Assembly: GCA_963995525.1 (NCBI GenBank)
Contig: OZ023209.1
Coordinates: forward strand, 37,060,116-37,124,115
Source: Escarpia spicata
Taxonomy: Eukaryota > Annelida > Polychaeta > Sabellida > Siboglinidae
Reading direction: 5' to 3'
Length of the DNA: 64,000 nucleotides
The notes under the pieces were generated by a model. The model saw nothing but the letters and a program-made list of their open reading frames with translations, searched no databases and was not told the DNA's origin. The translations under genes were made by a program, and so were the position numbers. How positions within the stretch are numbered: the stretch's first letter is position 1; every line of letters starts with the position of its first letter. Below, one piece after another: positions 32,450 through 44,467 of the stretch.

Positions 32450-33490
32450 GACAATGTAACATTCCATGACATTCAACACTAGGTGCCTGGACGCCTTGGG
32501 TCGATAGGTCAGAACTCAAATATCAGTTACATGTAAGGCCTACGAGATTATGTGCAATGTTATAGGGGCATTTCTTAGAATGTTTGTGTGATAATTAAAC
32601 CCATTATGGTTATGTTAGTAGCCAATTTACATGGTCTCTGAAGGAGTGACATCCGGGTTACTGATCTTTTTAGTTTCCAAGACGCGTGATTCTGTAAATT
32701 TTGTTTCCTTTTTTTGTACGACTTGTGCTGGTTGTGGATTAAAAAAAATCTGTTGTTAGCACACATAATCCCGTCTTCGTAAACAAATACTCAGTTGTGC
32801 ATTACTTTTGATATTGCCTTGCCTGTTCATTGGTAGATAACATTTACTATATTTTCACAGCCGTCTCCACTCGCCTTCCAATCCCGGTAATGCTTTCCAC
32901 GCTTTCTTCCCTTGGCCTCAGTTGTGGTCTTCTACCATGAGTACCCTCCGCTCGAATTCCATTTATGCCTATTTTAACTAGCTTCTCAAGAGCTTCTTAA
33001 AACTCTGTATTGTATGTTTTAAATATATTGTTCTAGTAAAGATATTAGTGTTAATATTGTATTGCTTGTTATAAACCAAACTGTGGTACAAGTGTATATG
33101 ACGCTTTTAAGTTATTTTTATTACTGATCAAGAAAACTAAAATATTCACAGATCTATATGCTAAATGACAGTGCTGCAAAATTTCACAATTCCAATCTGC
33201 CGAAATATGAAGATATTAGAGTAATGATTCTCTGTGCAACACAGGTTATTTAACATTTGTGATCAAAGTATAAGCTAAAGAAAATTCCGTTGTTTTAATG
33301 TTGATTGGAAAATAAAATATTATGCTTTTCATAATTTGTATGTTAATACACTTTTCGTATTATTCTGTCTCCCAACTGCAAATAGTCCAACTTTCTTATT
33401 CGTTTATTACTTTATTGAGTGTGACATAATAATTTACCAGTATTATTGTCATCAAAAATTAATAGAACACAGTTGTAAGAAACCCTAGTA
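32450..33490. other. 3' flank of the MYORG-like gene
   Basis: AT-rich, no coding frame recognised. It probably holds the 3' untranslated region. Confidence 0.4.
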
Positions 33491-33499
33491 TTTGGTTGC

Positions 33500-33960
33500 C
33501 ACCCCAGCATATCGATCCCTCCAGGTATACAAAACTGTCTCTTTGTTTTACTTTCTTCCCCTCCAGGTGTATTTCCAGTTCTTTGTATCGATGCCCAACC
33601 TATAGTACAACCATCTTCTTCAGATGCACTTTCAGTCTGCCAGTTTTTCTTGGAGGTCTGCTTCCTTGTCTGCGACCACTGACACATCGGCTGCATACAG
33701 TAGCTTAAGAGGAATATCCCTCATACTGCCTTTCTGTTTATTAGTTCCACTGCAGCAATAAACAACAGTGGGCTCAGGGCGCTCCCTGTATCAAGCCAAC
33801 ATTCACTTTTAACTGTTCTGACACTCCAGGTCCACACACAATTCTGCCCTCCGTTTCTTCATATGTCCCTTCCACCATCCTAACCTCTGCCTCTCGATGT
33901 CGCAATTGCCATCTCTCTTAGTACAATGTTATATGCTTTCTCCAGGGACAGCTGCCCCAT
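33500..33960 (-). mobile_element. LINE reverse-transcriptase fragment, decayed
   Basis: Minus-strand pieces include SALSPLLFIAAVELINRK (the LSPLLF block) and a degenerate active-site segment reading AADVS where YADD is expected. Frames change several times. Confidence 0.55.
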
Positions 33961-34020
33961 GGAATTTCAGTGAGGGAGCAGACATATAGTATTAGTTCTG
34001 CCCCCCAGTGAATCTGACCC

Positions 34021-34745
34021 TGAATGTATGTCGCCGCGAAAGAAAAAACCTTTCAACAGCACCCCTAATGTTGCTACCAGCCCCGCTACTTCAGCGCCAC
34101 ATGTTTTCTTTGTAATCGCCCAGGTTACTTCGTGCGGAACTGTGGGCGTGATGAGTAGAAACTCTTCGCCACCAAAGTTAGGCCAGTGGTGGGAAATTGT
34201 GCGGTTAACTTGGGTAAAGATTCATGTGGGTAATACAAAAAACATGTTATATTGTGAATGTAAACTCCCTATTGTTCCTAGTGCTTGCGTACAGCATGAT
34301 GAACAATTCTCCAGACACGTACGCACACAGGCAGGCAGGCAGGCATGCAGGCATGCAGGCACACACGCTAGAGAGTGAGGCAGTTAGGCAACTTGTCGTT
34401 CCCCGGGTCCTTCGTAATCAAGTTATGAAGTTAGAACATGAAACTATCCTATCGGGACATCAGGGAATTAAGAAATCGCTAGGCAGTATTCTTCTGAATT
34501 TCTACTGGCCGGGAGTGGTGGGTGATATTCACCGATTTTGCCAGTCGGGGTAATGTCCCTAAGGCCCCAGTGAAGATGATCCCTGTTATAAACACGCCCT
34601 TTGAGAAGGTGGCGATAGATTTGTTGGGTCCATTAAGCCCCGTAACGGAAAGAGGGAACAGGTGGATTTTGCCTTAAGGTATCCTCCAGAAGCGATAGTG
34701 GTTGCAAACATTAACACCAAAACGATAGCAGAAATTTTGTTTTGT
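34021..34745 (+). mobile_element. Ty3/Gypsy remnant: gag zinc knuckle joined to integrase HHCC
   Basis: At about 34100-34145 one frame has CFLCNRPGYFVRNCG, a CCHC knuckle in which the His is Tyr. At 34425-34555 another frame has HETILSGHQGIKKSLGSI and FYWPGVVGDIHRFCQSG, the HHCC integrase finger. FEKVAIDLLGP-like sequence follows at about 34600. The region between has collapsed, with a GGCA microsatellite (34325-34366) inside. Clearly inactive. Confidence 0.6.
34325..34366 (+). repeat. (AGGC)n microsatellite
   Basis: CAGGCAGGCAGGCAGGCATG followed by further AGGC/ATGC steps. Confidence 0.85.
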
Positions 34746-34935
34746 TCCAAAGCCCATTTGATGGTCTAAAATATAGTGACTCGAATACCTCAGCTGCATT
34801 TTAAACTTAGAAATAAAAACTACAATACTGATTTATATGTATTGTTTCCAAGTTTTGAAACTTCAATTGGACATGCCATTTTCACTCAAATTTTGTGCCA
34901 TTTTTGGCACCCAATGCCAATTTTATGGCATTTAA

Positions 34936-35651
34936 GGCCAGACACCCCAGGTGAAATGGTGTTTTTTGACAAAAAATACTGAAAATGGTTTTCTGCCAGA
35001 TTATTATATCTTTGTATGCATACTATCAATAAAGTTCACTTCTATGACAATTACGTACCTCTAAGTGAGTTTTAATCATGGATCAAGCATGTCGATATCA
35101 TGTAATGAAATCCATTATGCAATCTTTGACAGCCATTTTCTTAGACATTTTTCATCAAATTTCTGCATTTGGAAACGGGATATCTCTGGGAATAATTGGT
35201 ATGCTATATAAATAATGTTTTCAGTGTTGCATTCAGCATAGTGTACTGTGTGCAATGATCAGACACTTTTTTAACTCATGAATAGTTTGAAAGATATAGC
35301 CATATTTGTTGCCAAAAAACAAGATTTTTTTCGTATTTTACCAAAAAATTATAACAAAAATAAACACATTTCAAAAAATGCTCTGACCATTTCGCAATAG
35401 AATCTATAGAGAACATGGATTTGCAAGAATTATAAGTATATATGGGTTCAATAAAAAATGGCAGTGTTTCAAAATTTGCTAATATTTGCTGAAAATGGCG
35501 ATCATTTTGTTTGTTACCATGGAAATGGGGGTCTGGCTGAAAAAAGTTCAATATATTTTACTCAGTAAGACTCATTTCATGCAATGGACAGAACAAAATG
35601 AACTGTTTGCACATATTAAAAAATAATCATATCTACCTGCCGTGTCTGGCC
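34936..35651. mobile_element. TTAA-type non-autonomous DNA transposon
   Basis: Inverted ends GGCCAGACAC...GTGTCTGGCC are each flanked by TTAA (34932-34935 and 35652-35655). TTAA duplications are made by piggyBac and Kolobok transposons. The 716-bp interior is AT-rich with no transposase frame. Inverted similarity beyond the first 10-15 bp is weak. Confidence 0.62.
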
Positions 35652-35655
35652 TTAA

Positions 35656-37900
35656 AAATAAAAATGGGTCAAGAGGCCTGAAGTCCTTTGGACTAATACG
35701 TCTATATGTGATCCCGGCTGACCAAAGGAGTGATAAGTCGGAAAAATTGTAACATTGTTTTCTTACATTCTTGTAAAGATTTGTTAGGGTGCTTTACACA
35801 GTTTCAAAAATTATGACTGCTACAAAAATTGGCGAAGTTACGGAGCATTGAACATGGTAGGGGTCAAAAAGTGAAAATTAAGAAAATGGCTGTTGAAGTT
35901 TTACATTATATATGCAAATTGATTGCATGGAAATATTACATGCATGACATTCAAATGTGGCACACAGTATGTATGTTATGTTGCAATGATACACTGGAAG
36001 TACAAATGTGCTGCTACAAAACCTTATCACGTTATGCCAAATTATGTCTTTATGTGTAAAACTAAGGGGACAGATTATTTGAGAGCAAAAGGTAGACTCA
36101 CTGTTTGACACAGTTTAAAACCTACAGGCAACTGTCCAGTTTAACAGGGTTAGTGGCATAATGTTGTCTGTTGACACAAGCTTCTGCCAGTGACCAATTA
36201 CAGATTAGTCACAGTTTCCATCAAACAATAGCAGGCAGAGAATCTTAGCTTCACAGCTGGGTGTAGTGTTATTAAAATACTGTTGAATTTGATCCCGATA
36301 CTCTGCTATTTAGGCCGATTTCCAGTGGTTGTAGAAACATTGCAGGAGAGTTGATGAGCTGCAATCTCGCATGTAGCACAGTTAAAGGTTGTTTAAGAAA
36401 ATGTGCACACATTTTCTGTTCTTATTTAGCCCCTACCACCCTCCCCCAGAATGGAAAGAAGAAAGAGATGAACTATGATAAAACTTTATTTGTTCACAAG
36501 GTACATATGCATGTTGACTTAAAACAGTAGCAATTTAGCAATTAATGATATAATACTGATTGAACTGGAGTGAAGTAGTAGCTGGAACATGTATAGTAAA
36601 ATATCTGAATAATATTCCTTATAATTTTGGCTAAATATGCTGTAACCTTTTCCTCAGCAATATTTACTGAGAAATTACAATTTTTACCATTGTGATTATG
36701 TAAAATTGGAGCTGCGGGGAGCAGTGAGTAACAGTTTAAACATATTTATTTTAATTTATATAAGGATTGTTTTTATTTCCCTAGAATAATTCCTTTTGTT
36801 TATGCTGATTTTTGTGTCTTTATGGAAGGAATATCCAAGAATAATTTCTCAGTAATTCACCGAGCGGCAGAAACCGTGTACTTTCTGCCCGAGTGGCAGA
36901 AATACCTTTCTCCCCTAATTTCTGCCCTAAGGACAGAAACTCCCAAATCATTCAATTTTTTTTAGTCAGTACTAACAAACATTCCGGTTTCACGTGTGAT
37001 GTTCACCCCAACGGGTTACCTTCATTGCACCTCCCAACCATTCTCCCACTTCATCTACACAAATATTCCAGTTCACAAAATACTGCCACTACTAAAGCCA
37101 GTACAAGGCTTCAAACTCTATTGACTACCTCTGATACCATTTCAACAAATAGTAAAAGTGAGCAAACTTCTAGTACTGTCCAGACAATAAAGAGGTTTAA
37201 CTTGCCAGAATATCTGCATCTTGTATTAGGGCACCACTTGGCTGGGCAACAGTTTGAAGTAAGTTATGGGGTATGCACAGACAGTGGTCACTGCATATAC
37301 CCCGGGTAACTGGATTTAAATTCGCCCAGTGCACACCACAAATCTAGAAACATGGGGCAGGGGTCAGTTGCTAAGATTGTCTCATTCTCAACATAAGTCT
37401 GATATACTGCTGTGTTGTAACCATGTTTTAAGGTGGTAGGCCAACGGACAGCATTTGGGAGCATTTTTGCCTGTTGAAGAGAATGGCAATAAGTTGGCAA
37501 GATACAGAAAATGTGGCACTCGGCAAGGATGTAAACCACACAGTAGTATTGAAGTTTAATAAAATTGTTGCAAAAGTTGAATTTTCATTATGCCTCTGTG
37601 ATCAGGGTATTTAATTATTTACAAGGACAAGTAGATTCCTCTAATTACTCCAAGTTTTAGGAGTTTACATAGCAGCAGATACTGGGACATTGTGACTGGC
37701 TAAATAGATGCAATGGTGCTTTGAAGTTAGTTCTTCTGCCAACTATGCTTTTCACTGAGGCCTATAGGTTTAGTGGCTGTCAGCACACTACTGAGCCTAA
37801 ACTACCGTGCAGGTGTGAAAAACGTCCTGATATATTTGAACTTGAGCCACTAATTAACTGTCCACCAATCAGTAGCAGAGCAGTTTTATAATAATAATCC
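35656..37900. other. Unassigned region with decayed repeats
   Basis: No recognised gene. A 138-codon frame at 36893-37309 is Ser/Thr-rich and unidentified. Around 36850-36950 are inverted TTTCTGCC / GGCAGAAA motifs that recur at 39090-39160 and 26495. The segment 36105-36230 resembles 39215-39330 (TTAAAACCTACAGGCA ... ATTAGTCACAG). Confidence 0.35.
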
Positions 37901-37929
37901 ACAAGTTAAGTGGCAGTGATCTTCCTTTT

Positions 37930-38942
37930 GTTCCTACACACAGCTGACTACAGAAGTTCTAGTGACTTATGTCCCACGTCTAAGTTTGCTGATGATACAG
38001 GACGACTGGACTCATTAGTGATGATGACGAGACAGACTACAGACAAGAAGTGGATAGGTTTGTGGGATGGTGTGACGACAACTACCTTCAGCTCATTGTG
38101 GATAAGACTAAACTGATAGTTGATTTTAGAAAGAAGAGTAAGAGAGACATGGTCATCAAAGGAGAAGTAGTGGAAAAGGTGGATGAGTACAAGTATTTTG
38201 GCATAGTACTAGACAGCAAACTGTCATGGAAGCCAAACACTGATGCAATTATGAAGAAACTGCATACTCGGTTGTATTTCTTACGGAAACTGAGATCCTT
38301 TAATGTACATAAAAAACTGCTGCAAATGTGTTATACGTCAACGGTGAACAGTGTGCTCTACTTTGGTGCAGAGTGCTGGAGTGGCAATATCAGCAATCAG
38401 GACAGGAACAGGCTAGAGAAATATATCACGAAAGCAAGTGGCATTGTAGGGAGGGGACAGGTCACTTTCATATCTACACATGAAAGACGGATAATGGACA
38501 GAGTACAGACGATCCTTGCAGACGATACCCACCCACTCAGACCTGAATTTGACAGCAGACGGATAGACAGGAGTAACAGATACAGAGCTCCACGCACTAG
38601 AACTACACACTATAGGAATTAATTCATACCATCTGCAATACACATTTTGAATGCACACACAGACAGATAGATGCTGATGTTGCTGCTCCGGCTACTGTCT
38701 TCAATGCATACACTGTGTGGATGTGTAAATGTGATATTGAAACTAAGTTATAATAATTGATTTGCATGACTACTTAGTGAATGCCTGACTTGAGCTGGTA
38801 CTGTTGTAAAATACTTGTTTATGTTACTATTTTTCATGTATGAGTGCGTGAGGGTTGATTTTGTTTTTATGCACTAGAGTTGACGGCAGACGTGCAATTT
38901 CTCAATGTTGGGATCAATAAAGTTGTATTGTATTGTATTGTA
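37930..38942 (+). mobile_element. CR1/L2 (Rex/Babar-like) LINE 3' part
   Basis: SKFADDTGRLDSL (about 37983-38020) is the active-site box. After a frameshift, a 190-codon frame (38050-38622) carries RFVGWCDDNYLQLIVDKTK, YKYFGIVLDSKLSW, LHTRLYFLRKLRSF and the ECWSGN region, which is the RT thumb and C-terminus. The 3' end has GGGATCAATAAAGTTGTATT followed by TGTAT repeats (38920-38942), as is usual for L2-like elements. The copy is 5' truncated. Confidence 0.82.
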
Positions 38943-40239
38943 CTGTCATTCATGTGATGTTTCTTGTTTACTGTGAGCAGGGCAGGACAAATAGTTATCA
39001 CACGTAGACAGGTACAGAAAGAAACTGACGTTTTCTATAAAAAGTACATGTCTGCCTATCAATGGCATGTATTTCCTATTGTTGCCGTTTCCAGTTTCTG
39101 CCTGGCAGAAATACTATTTCTGCCTGGGCACAGCAGAAATACCTCTCTGCCCAGCAAAAAACAAACCTTGCCTAGAAGGCATATTCCCAAATATCACTAG
39201 TTTTGAAGATACAGCTTAAAACCTGCAGGCACCCAGAAATGGTGAAATATGTAGCAGCAGCATGGGTTAACTGGTTTGGATCTAATGGGTTAAACATTAG
39301 TCACAGTCCACATTGAATCATTCATTCTGTTCTACACTGGGACAATGGCACAGGCAGAGCTAGTGAAATGCACAAATGCCCAGGTTCTCTGGCTGGTGAC
39401 CAATACACAGAACTTGGCAGCTGGCCAGGTTCTACCACAGTACTAAGGAAACAGGCAAATTTTTGGAAAATTTTGCATTTTGGGGGCCCTGAGGTGCCCT
39501 TAGAATGATTCAATCAAATACATAGTGACAGTACCCTAAGATATGTCTATGCAAAATTAGAGACAAAATTGCTGAACGGTTTGTGAGATATGGCAGCTAA
39601 CGGCAGATGCAGAGTGATGGCATTAGTCTGTTGGACCTTCGGCCCAAAGGACTAATAAAAAGGACAACAATATGTCCTGAAAGCTCTTATTGTCAGCATT
39701 CCATTGTAAAATTTATCTTGGTCTGACATTACATTTCATGATTTAAGGGGCAACATAAGATTTTTTTTCAATTGTACACTTTTTGGGACATGGCCCATAA
39801 AGTCTTTACATAGTCATTGCAGTGTGGCTGCATGATTCCCAGAGGAGGTGTCCTAATGACTGGATGCCGCGGAATATAAGAACTTTCATTTGTATCAAAT
39901 CTTTTTATCAAATCAGTCATTTCTGTCAATGATCGTAATATATGCATGCTTTTATTACACTGACTTCACATTCTTACTTAAACTATTTACATACTACAAA
40001 CCTGAACATCAACCAATATAATGTGTGATGGCTAAAGCAATTGAGGAGGGAATTTTAATTAGGTTGAACTTGCTGTAATGCTATAACGGCCACAAAGTTG
40101 CAAAAAAGCTACTTAAATATTAAGAAATATATGTAATTTTCTGAGAAGTTATGCGAGTGATATAATACTATAGGAATAGAAGCATACATTCCACAGTCCA
40201 CACTAACTAATGGCACCATGATTCAATTAAATGTTGATT
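38943..40239. other. Unassigned region
   Basis: No gene seen. It holds the TTTCTGCC/GGCAGAAA motif cluster (39090-39160) and a near palindrome at 39625-39658 (ATTAGTCTGTTGGACC and its partner CCCAAAGGACTAAT). Confidence 0.35.
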
Positions 40240-40340
40240 CATTATTATCACCATGCAGCCGTATTGTCTTGTGGTTGGGCAAATTGCTCAGCATGCCGTT
40301 TCCAAATCTGCCTGTCTTGCACTATTCTCTGCCAGATATT
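40240..40340 (-). mobile_element. 3'-end fragment of the RTE-type LINE family
   Basis: Matches 24755-24845: GCAGCCGTA, then GTTTCCAAATCTGCCT and CTCTGCCAGAT. A dead-on-arrival 3' fragment. Confidence 0.7.
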
Positions 40341-41460
40341 ATCATTATTACTATTTAAAAACCTTAATTGTATTTGCAAAATGACTGGAAACAAAACAAA
40401 GTTATGATGATTAAATAACTTATTTACAACTTTCTCTTTGTTCCATGATATTTACAGAGCATGACATGATTTTAAAAGCACCTTTTTGTTAACAGTGGCC
40501 AGTAGATTTGTCAAGATAACAAGAATATCAAATGCAAATCACCAATTAAAGCATGCCTTTAAAAGGCAGTTTATCTAAATAACACAAATAGACATGACAT
40601 GTTGTTCATCAACTTTGTGGTAAGATAACATGTTTATTAAGTCATTTGATTGCAAAAAGCAAATAAACATTGATGATTACAAAACAACAAATAAAATGAA
40701 CAGCAGGTTGTACTCCCACGCACAATGCTGCTACAACCTGAGACCATTGACTAGTGGTTTTGACCACGGTCATTAACAGGGCAGTGATTCACAATACAGG
40801 AGGCAAAGGAACATAGAAAAACAAGTACATTGGCACTGTGGAAGAGAATAAAACAAAACCATGAATCAGTACATATCAAAACAAGTAAAACAAATATATA
40901 TATATGTGAAGAATGTAAAGCACAGCAAAAACAAGCAAGACTAGCAAACACATATCTAGATTAAATACGTGTAAAATGTGACTGATGCTAGATCATTTGT
41001 AAAATAGACCTACACATTCAATGATTGCCATTACCATATGTTACCGTGTATTACAGGTAGACATTGTTTTACAATACTCTCTTTAGACTCCTTACAGCGA
41101 GTTGGCTCCTTGTGCAATAAAAGAACAAGATACAAAGTAGCTATGACCAAATAAAACCTCTTGCAACAAGAACACAAAATAAAAAAAATAACAATCCAAT
41201 CCATTCTGAAAAATACAATTATAAAATGTTATTAATTATGCAATTTCTAAAAGGTTTTGTTGATTGAACATCTAGATGTAGTTGTGTGATTATCAGAAAT
41301 CTTGTAAAATTAAAGGGAAACAAAAGGAATTCTTTTGGGCCTATACATCAGAGTTAATAAAAACTAACCATTATCAACTACAATCAAGAATATTAGGCCA
41401 GCAGTTTACTAGAATAACCTTGTTAAGACACATCATTTAAACTGTGCTAGTTTGTGTCGA
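40341..41460. other. AT-rich, no gene seen
   Basis: No coding frame or repeat recognised. Confidence 0.45.
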
Positions 41461-41465
41461 TGTTG

Positions 41466-43165
41466 CGTAAAATTATTATGTCCAGGATGAGAAACAAAAT
41501 AAAGCCGGAAATTGCTGAAAAACAATGTGGATTTGTAGAAGACAAGGTACAAGAAATGTAATATACTTCCTACGGACACTGATTGAGAGAGCATTGGAAG
41601 TGCAGACAGATCTGTATGTTTTATTGATTACACAAAGGCATTTGACAGAGTTCGTCATGAAGAAATCATATCGATGCTGGAGAGTTTGAACACTGATGGG
41701 AAAGATCTGAGAATTGTGAGAAATCTGTACTGGGAACAAACAGCAGCAATATGAATAGAAAATGACATCGGTAAATCTCAAGAAATAAAACATGGGGTGT
41801 AAGACAAGGGTGTGTCCTATCCCCCAATATCTTTTCATAATACAGTGAAATCATCTTACGTACGAAGTGAGATCATCTTACATAGAAGATATGCCAGGTA
41901 TTCAAGTAAGGAGATACAACATGAATCATTTACGATATGCAGATGACATGGTATTAATAATAATAATATATAACTTCGCGCCAATATCCTCAGACAATCT
42001 GAGCTCAGTGGCGCACCAAAACCAAAGGATTGAGCATTCTCGTATTCGTGTGATAGGCGAAAGTCGTCAACAAATGGGTGGATGTGCTAGGAAGCTAGGG
42101 AGGATAGGCGATATTGAAAAGATAGGCTTTGAGGTGATGACGAAATGTAACAATATTTTCTGCTGATTTAACATTAACGGGAAGCAAATTCCATATAGTT
42201 GGCGCGGCAACTGAAAAAGTGCGAGTTCCAGCCTTTGTCTTAACTCTAGGAACAGATAGCAACTTCGAACTAGACGACCGAAGTTGTCTGGCTTGTCTAG
42301 CTGGTGTGATCATTGAGTGTAAATAACTAGGTTGTTTGGATGAAAGGGCTTGGTAGGTGATTGTGCAGATCTTAAACATAATGCGATATCGCACGGGGAG
42401 CCAATGCAGTGATTTTTATTGATTGCTGAGAATGAAATAGATCTACGACAGTTGCTAGATACAGTAATAAGGGAAAATGAGAAAAAGGTCTGTCCCTGAA
42501 CAAAATGAAAACAGAAACCATGGTCATCTCAAAGAAAAACCAACATGCAACATTGTAGCATATGGCACTGTCTTGAAGCAAGTCCAAAGGTTTAACTATC
42601 TGGGATCACTAATAACACCTGATGGTCGATGCAACAATGAAATCAACAGATGAATTGCACAGGCCAAAGCAGCTTTTCACAACATGAAAAATATCTTAAC
42701 AAACAAAAATATATCACTTGAAGTGAGAAAACGTGTATTGCAATGCTACATAGAGCCCTTATTGCTATATAGCTGTGAATCCTGGAGAATAACCAACAGT
42801 TCACAAAAAACCAGAGAAGCCGCTGAAATGTGGTTCTTAAGAAGAATGCTGCGAGTGTCATGGACTGCAAAGCAAAGTGATGAAGTCATTCTTAGGACAA
42901 CCAAATCAAAAAGATCTTAAACAAAATTAGAACACAACAAGCATGATTTATAGGCCATATCATGAGAAAGAAAAAAATAGAACATATAGTAACAACAGGA
43001 AAGATAGAAGGAAAAAGTTCCAGAGAATAAAATAATACTCTGTCAACATGGTGTGGAAGGAGCACAACAGAACTGCCACAAACTACAAATGACCATGAGG
43101 TTTGGAGGGCCATGATCGCCAACGCCTGTGACAGACATGGAAGTTTGCGTCACTGAATTTGTTTT
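41466..43165 (+). mobile_element. LINE (RTE/craniofacial-2-like RT), decayed, with nested insertion
   Basis: Plus-strand pieces in order are CGFVEDK (41530), TKAFDRVRHEEIISMLESL (about 41632-41690), WGVRQGCVLSPNIFS (about 41795-41835) and MNHLRYADDMVL (41921-41956). After the insert come VQRFNYLGSLITPDGRC (about 42580-42635) and AKAAFHNMKNILTNKN (about 42665-42715). The last long frame (42684-42920) has LLLYSCESWRITNSSQK and EMWFLRRMLRVSW. The end, EVWRAMIANACDRHG, is the typical C-terminus. Many frameshifts are present. A CR1-like fragment at 41956-42416 splits it right after the YADD box. Confidence 0.75.
41956..42416 (-). mobile_element. CR1/L2-like LINE 3' fragment nested in the RT of another LINE
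   Basis: The minus-strand frame 42394-42095 (FKICTITYQALSSKQPSYL ... FSVAAPTIWNLLPVNVKS) is the C-terminus of the same family as 8445-10729. It is followed by its 3' untranslated end and a TAT-repeat tail. It is flanked by TATTAA (41952-41957) and TATTGA (42417-42422), a likely target duplication. Only about 460 bp were inserted. Confidence 0.82.
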
Positions 43166-43169
43166 GGTG

Positions 43170-43985
43170 CTACAACTATTAAAAATGTTACGTCCGCATG
43201 GTGCACTGTGTGGCATTACAACAGTTGTTACAAGTGTAACTCTGCATTGAAGAGAATACGAGAAACCAACATATGAGGTGGCATATTCATATACATGTCA
43301 AGGAAACAGGGACATTTGACGCATTACCGCAGCATCAAGGACAAAGAAGCTCTAAGCACTTATTGGTGAAGCATCGGGGGTACGTCTCAATATGGCAACC
43401 ACTGAGAATTCTAAGATCTCCCTCTTTGAAAATAAATTATGAGTAAACCACAGGCGTGATCTTGTTGATTGTAGTTGCAAAAGTTTAGACTGTATTAACT
43501 CTCTTAGGTGTATAGGTCCACACAATTGTCATTTGTTTTCCTTTAATAAAGTCAACTGCCCCAGGTGACTTTCCTTTCATGCCACCTGGCAGACACAACT
43601 ATCTTGTAATGTCTTGTTGTCCATTTTATATTTATGTCCTGGTGTCACTGAATCCTAGCAGGTACATAATACCCAATACTAGCCATATGAAAATAACACC
43701 AATATCTACACCAATGTAATACTCTTATGGCCGATTTCTTATCTATAACCATTATTGTGGCATGGCTTTCATTTGCCTTTGCAATGCTTTTCTATTGGCA
43801 AGCAATGCAAAAGTTAAGAAGGCAATGATTCCTCAGTGTCACATTGGTTGTAAAGTTAACACAGGGAATATAACTATAAATCCAGCATAAACAGTTAACA
43901 TTAACAAGCACATTATTAAAATGACAGAAGACATTATATATGCCATTATACCATTATATACAAGACACTAAAGTCTTCTGGAAGC
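43170..43985. other. No gene seen
   Basis: AT-rich. A 45-bp stretch (43340-43385) resembles 18950-18990 (CTTATTGGT-AAG-AT-GGGGG). Confidence 0.4.
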
Positions 43986-43989
43986 GATG

Positions 43990-44405
43990 TTACCACACAG
44001 TTCATTCTTGTATTGTACATGACACCGGGAGTTTTGGTGCATGACACAGAAATATACTAATAGATTTTCAAGTTTACACAACCTGCCTAAGGAAGATACT
44101 GAGCGTATACTGGCTTGAGACCATTTCCATAAACACATATTCCTCATTCTGAAAAAGAGAATGTGGACATGGCTTGGACATGTCTACATGATGAATAGCA
44201 ACAAAAACAGTGCTAACGTGGATACAAGAATGAAACAGACAAAGAGGTAGACCACAACAATGGCAACAAATAATGGAAGAACTGAAGGGTGCTGTGTTTA
44301 CATCGGGCACAGAAGCAATGGGAGCCCAACACCCATCTTCTTTTGCGAGCCTGGTGTGCTACATGGTACAAAGAGGATACGTACTGTGGGACATGGAGTA
44401 ACATG
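43990..44405 (+). mobile_element. LINE C-terminal fragment
   Basis: Contains TTCLRKILSVYWLETI, then KKRMWTWLGHVYMMN, then RGRPQQWQQIMEELKGA in shifting frames. This is the RKIL..YWP.TI / W.WLGH / RGRP tail of RTE-like LINEs. Confidence 0.6.
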
Positions 44406-44467
44406 GTTCTTTCTGTTTGTGTCACAAATACATACCCATTGGTTAGGACTTCATTGAACTACTCCAG

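Noticed and set aside
36893..37309. A 138-codon Ser/Thr-rich frame
   Set aside because: It starts inside a decayed repeat and has no recognisable domain.
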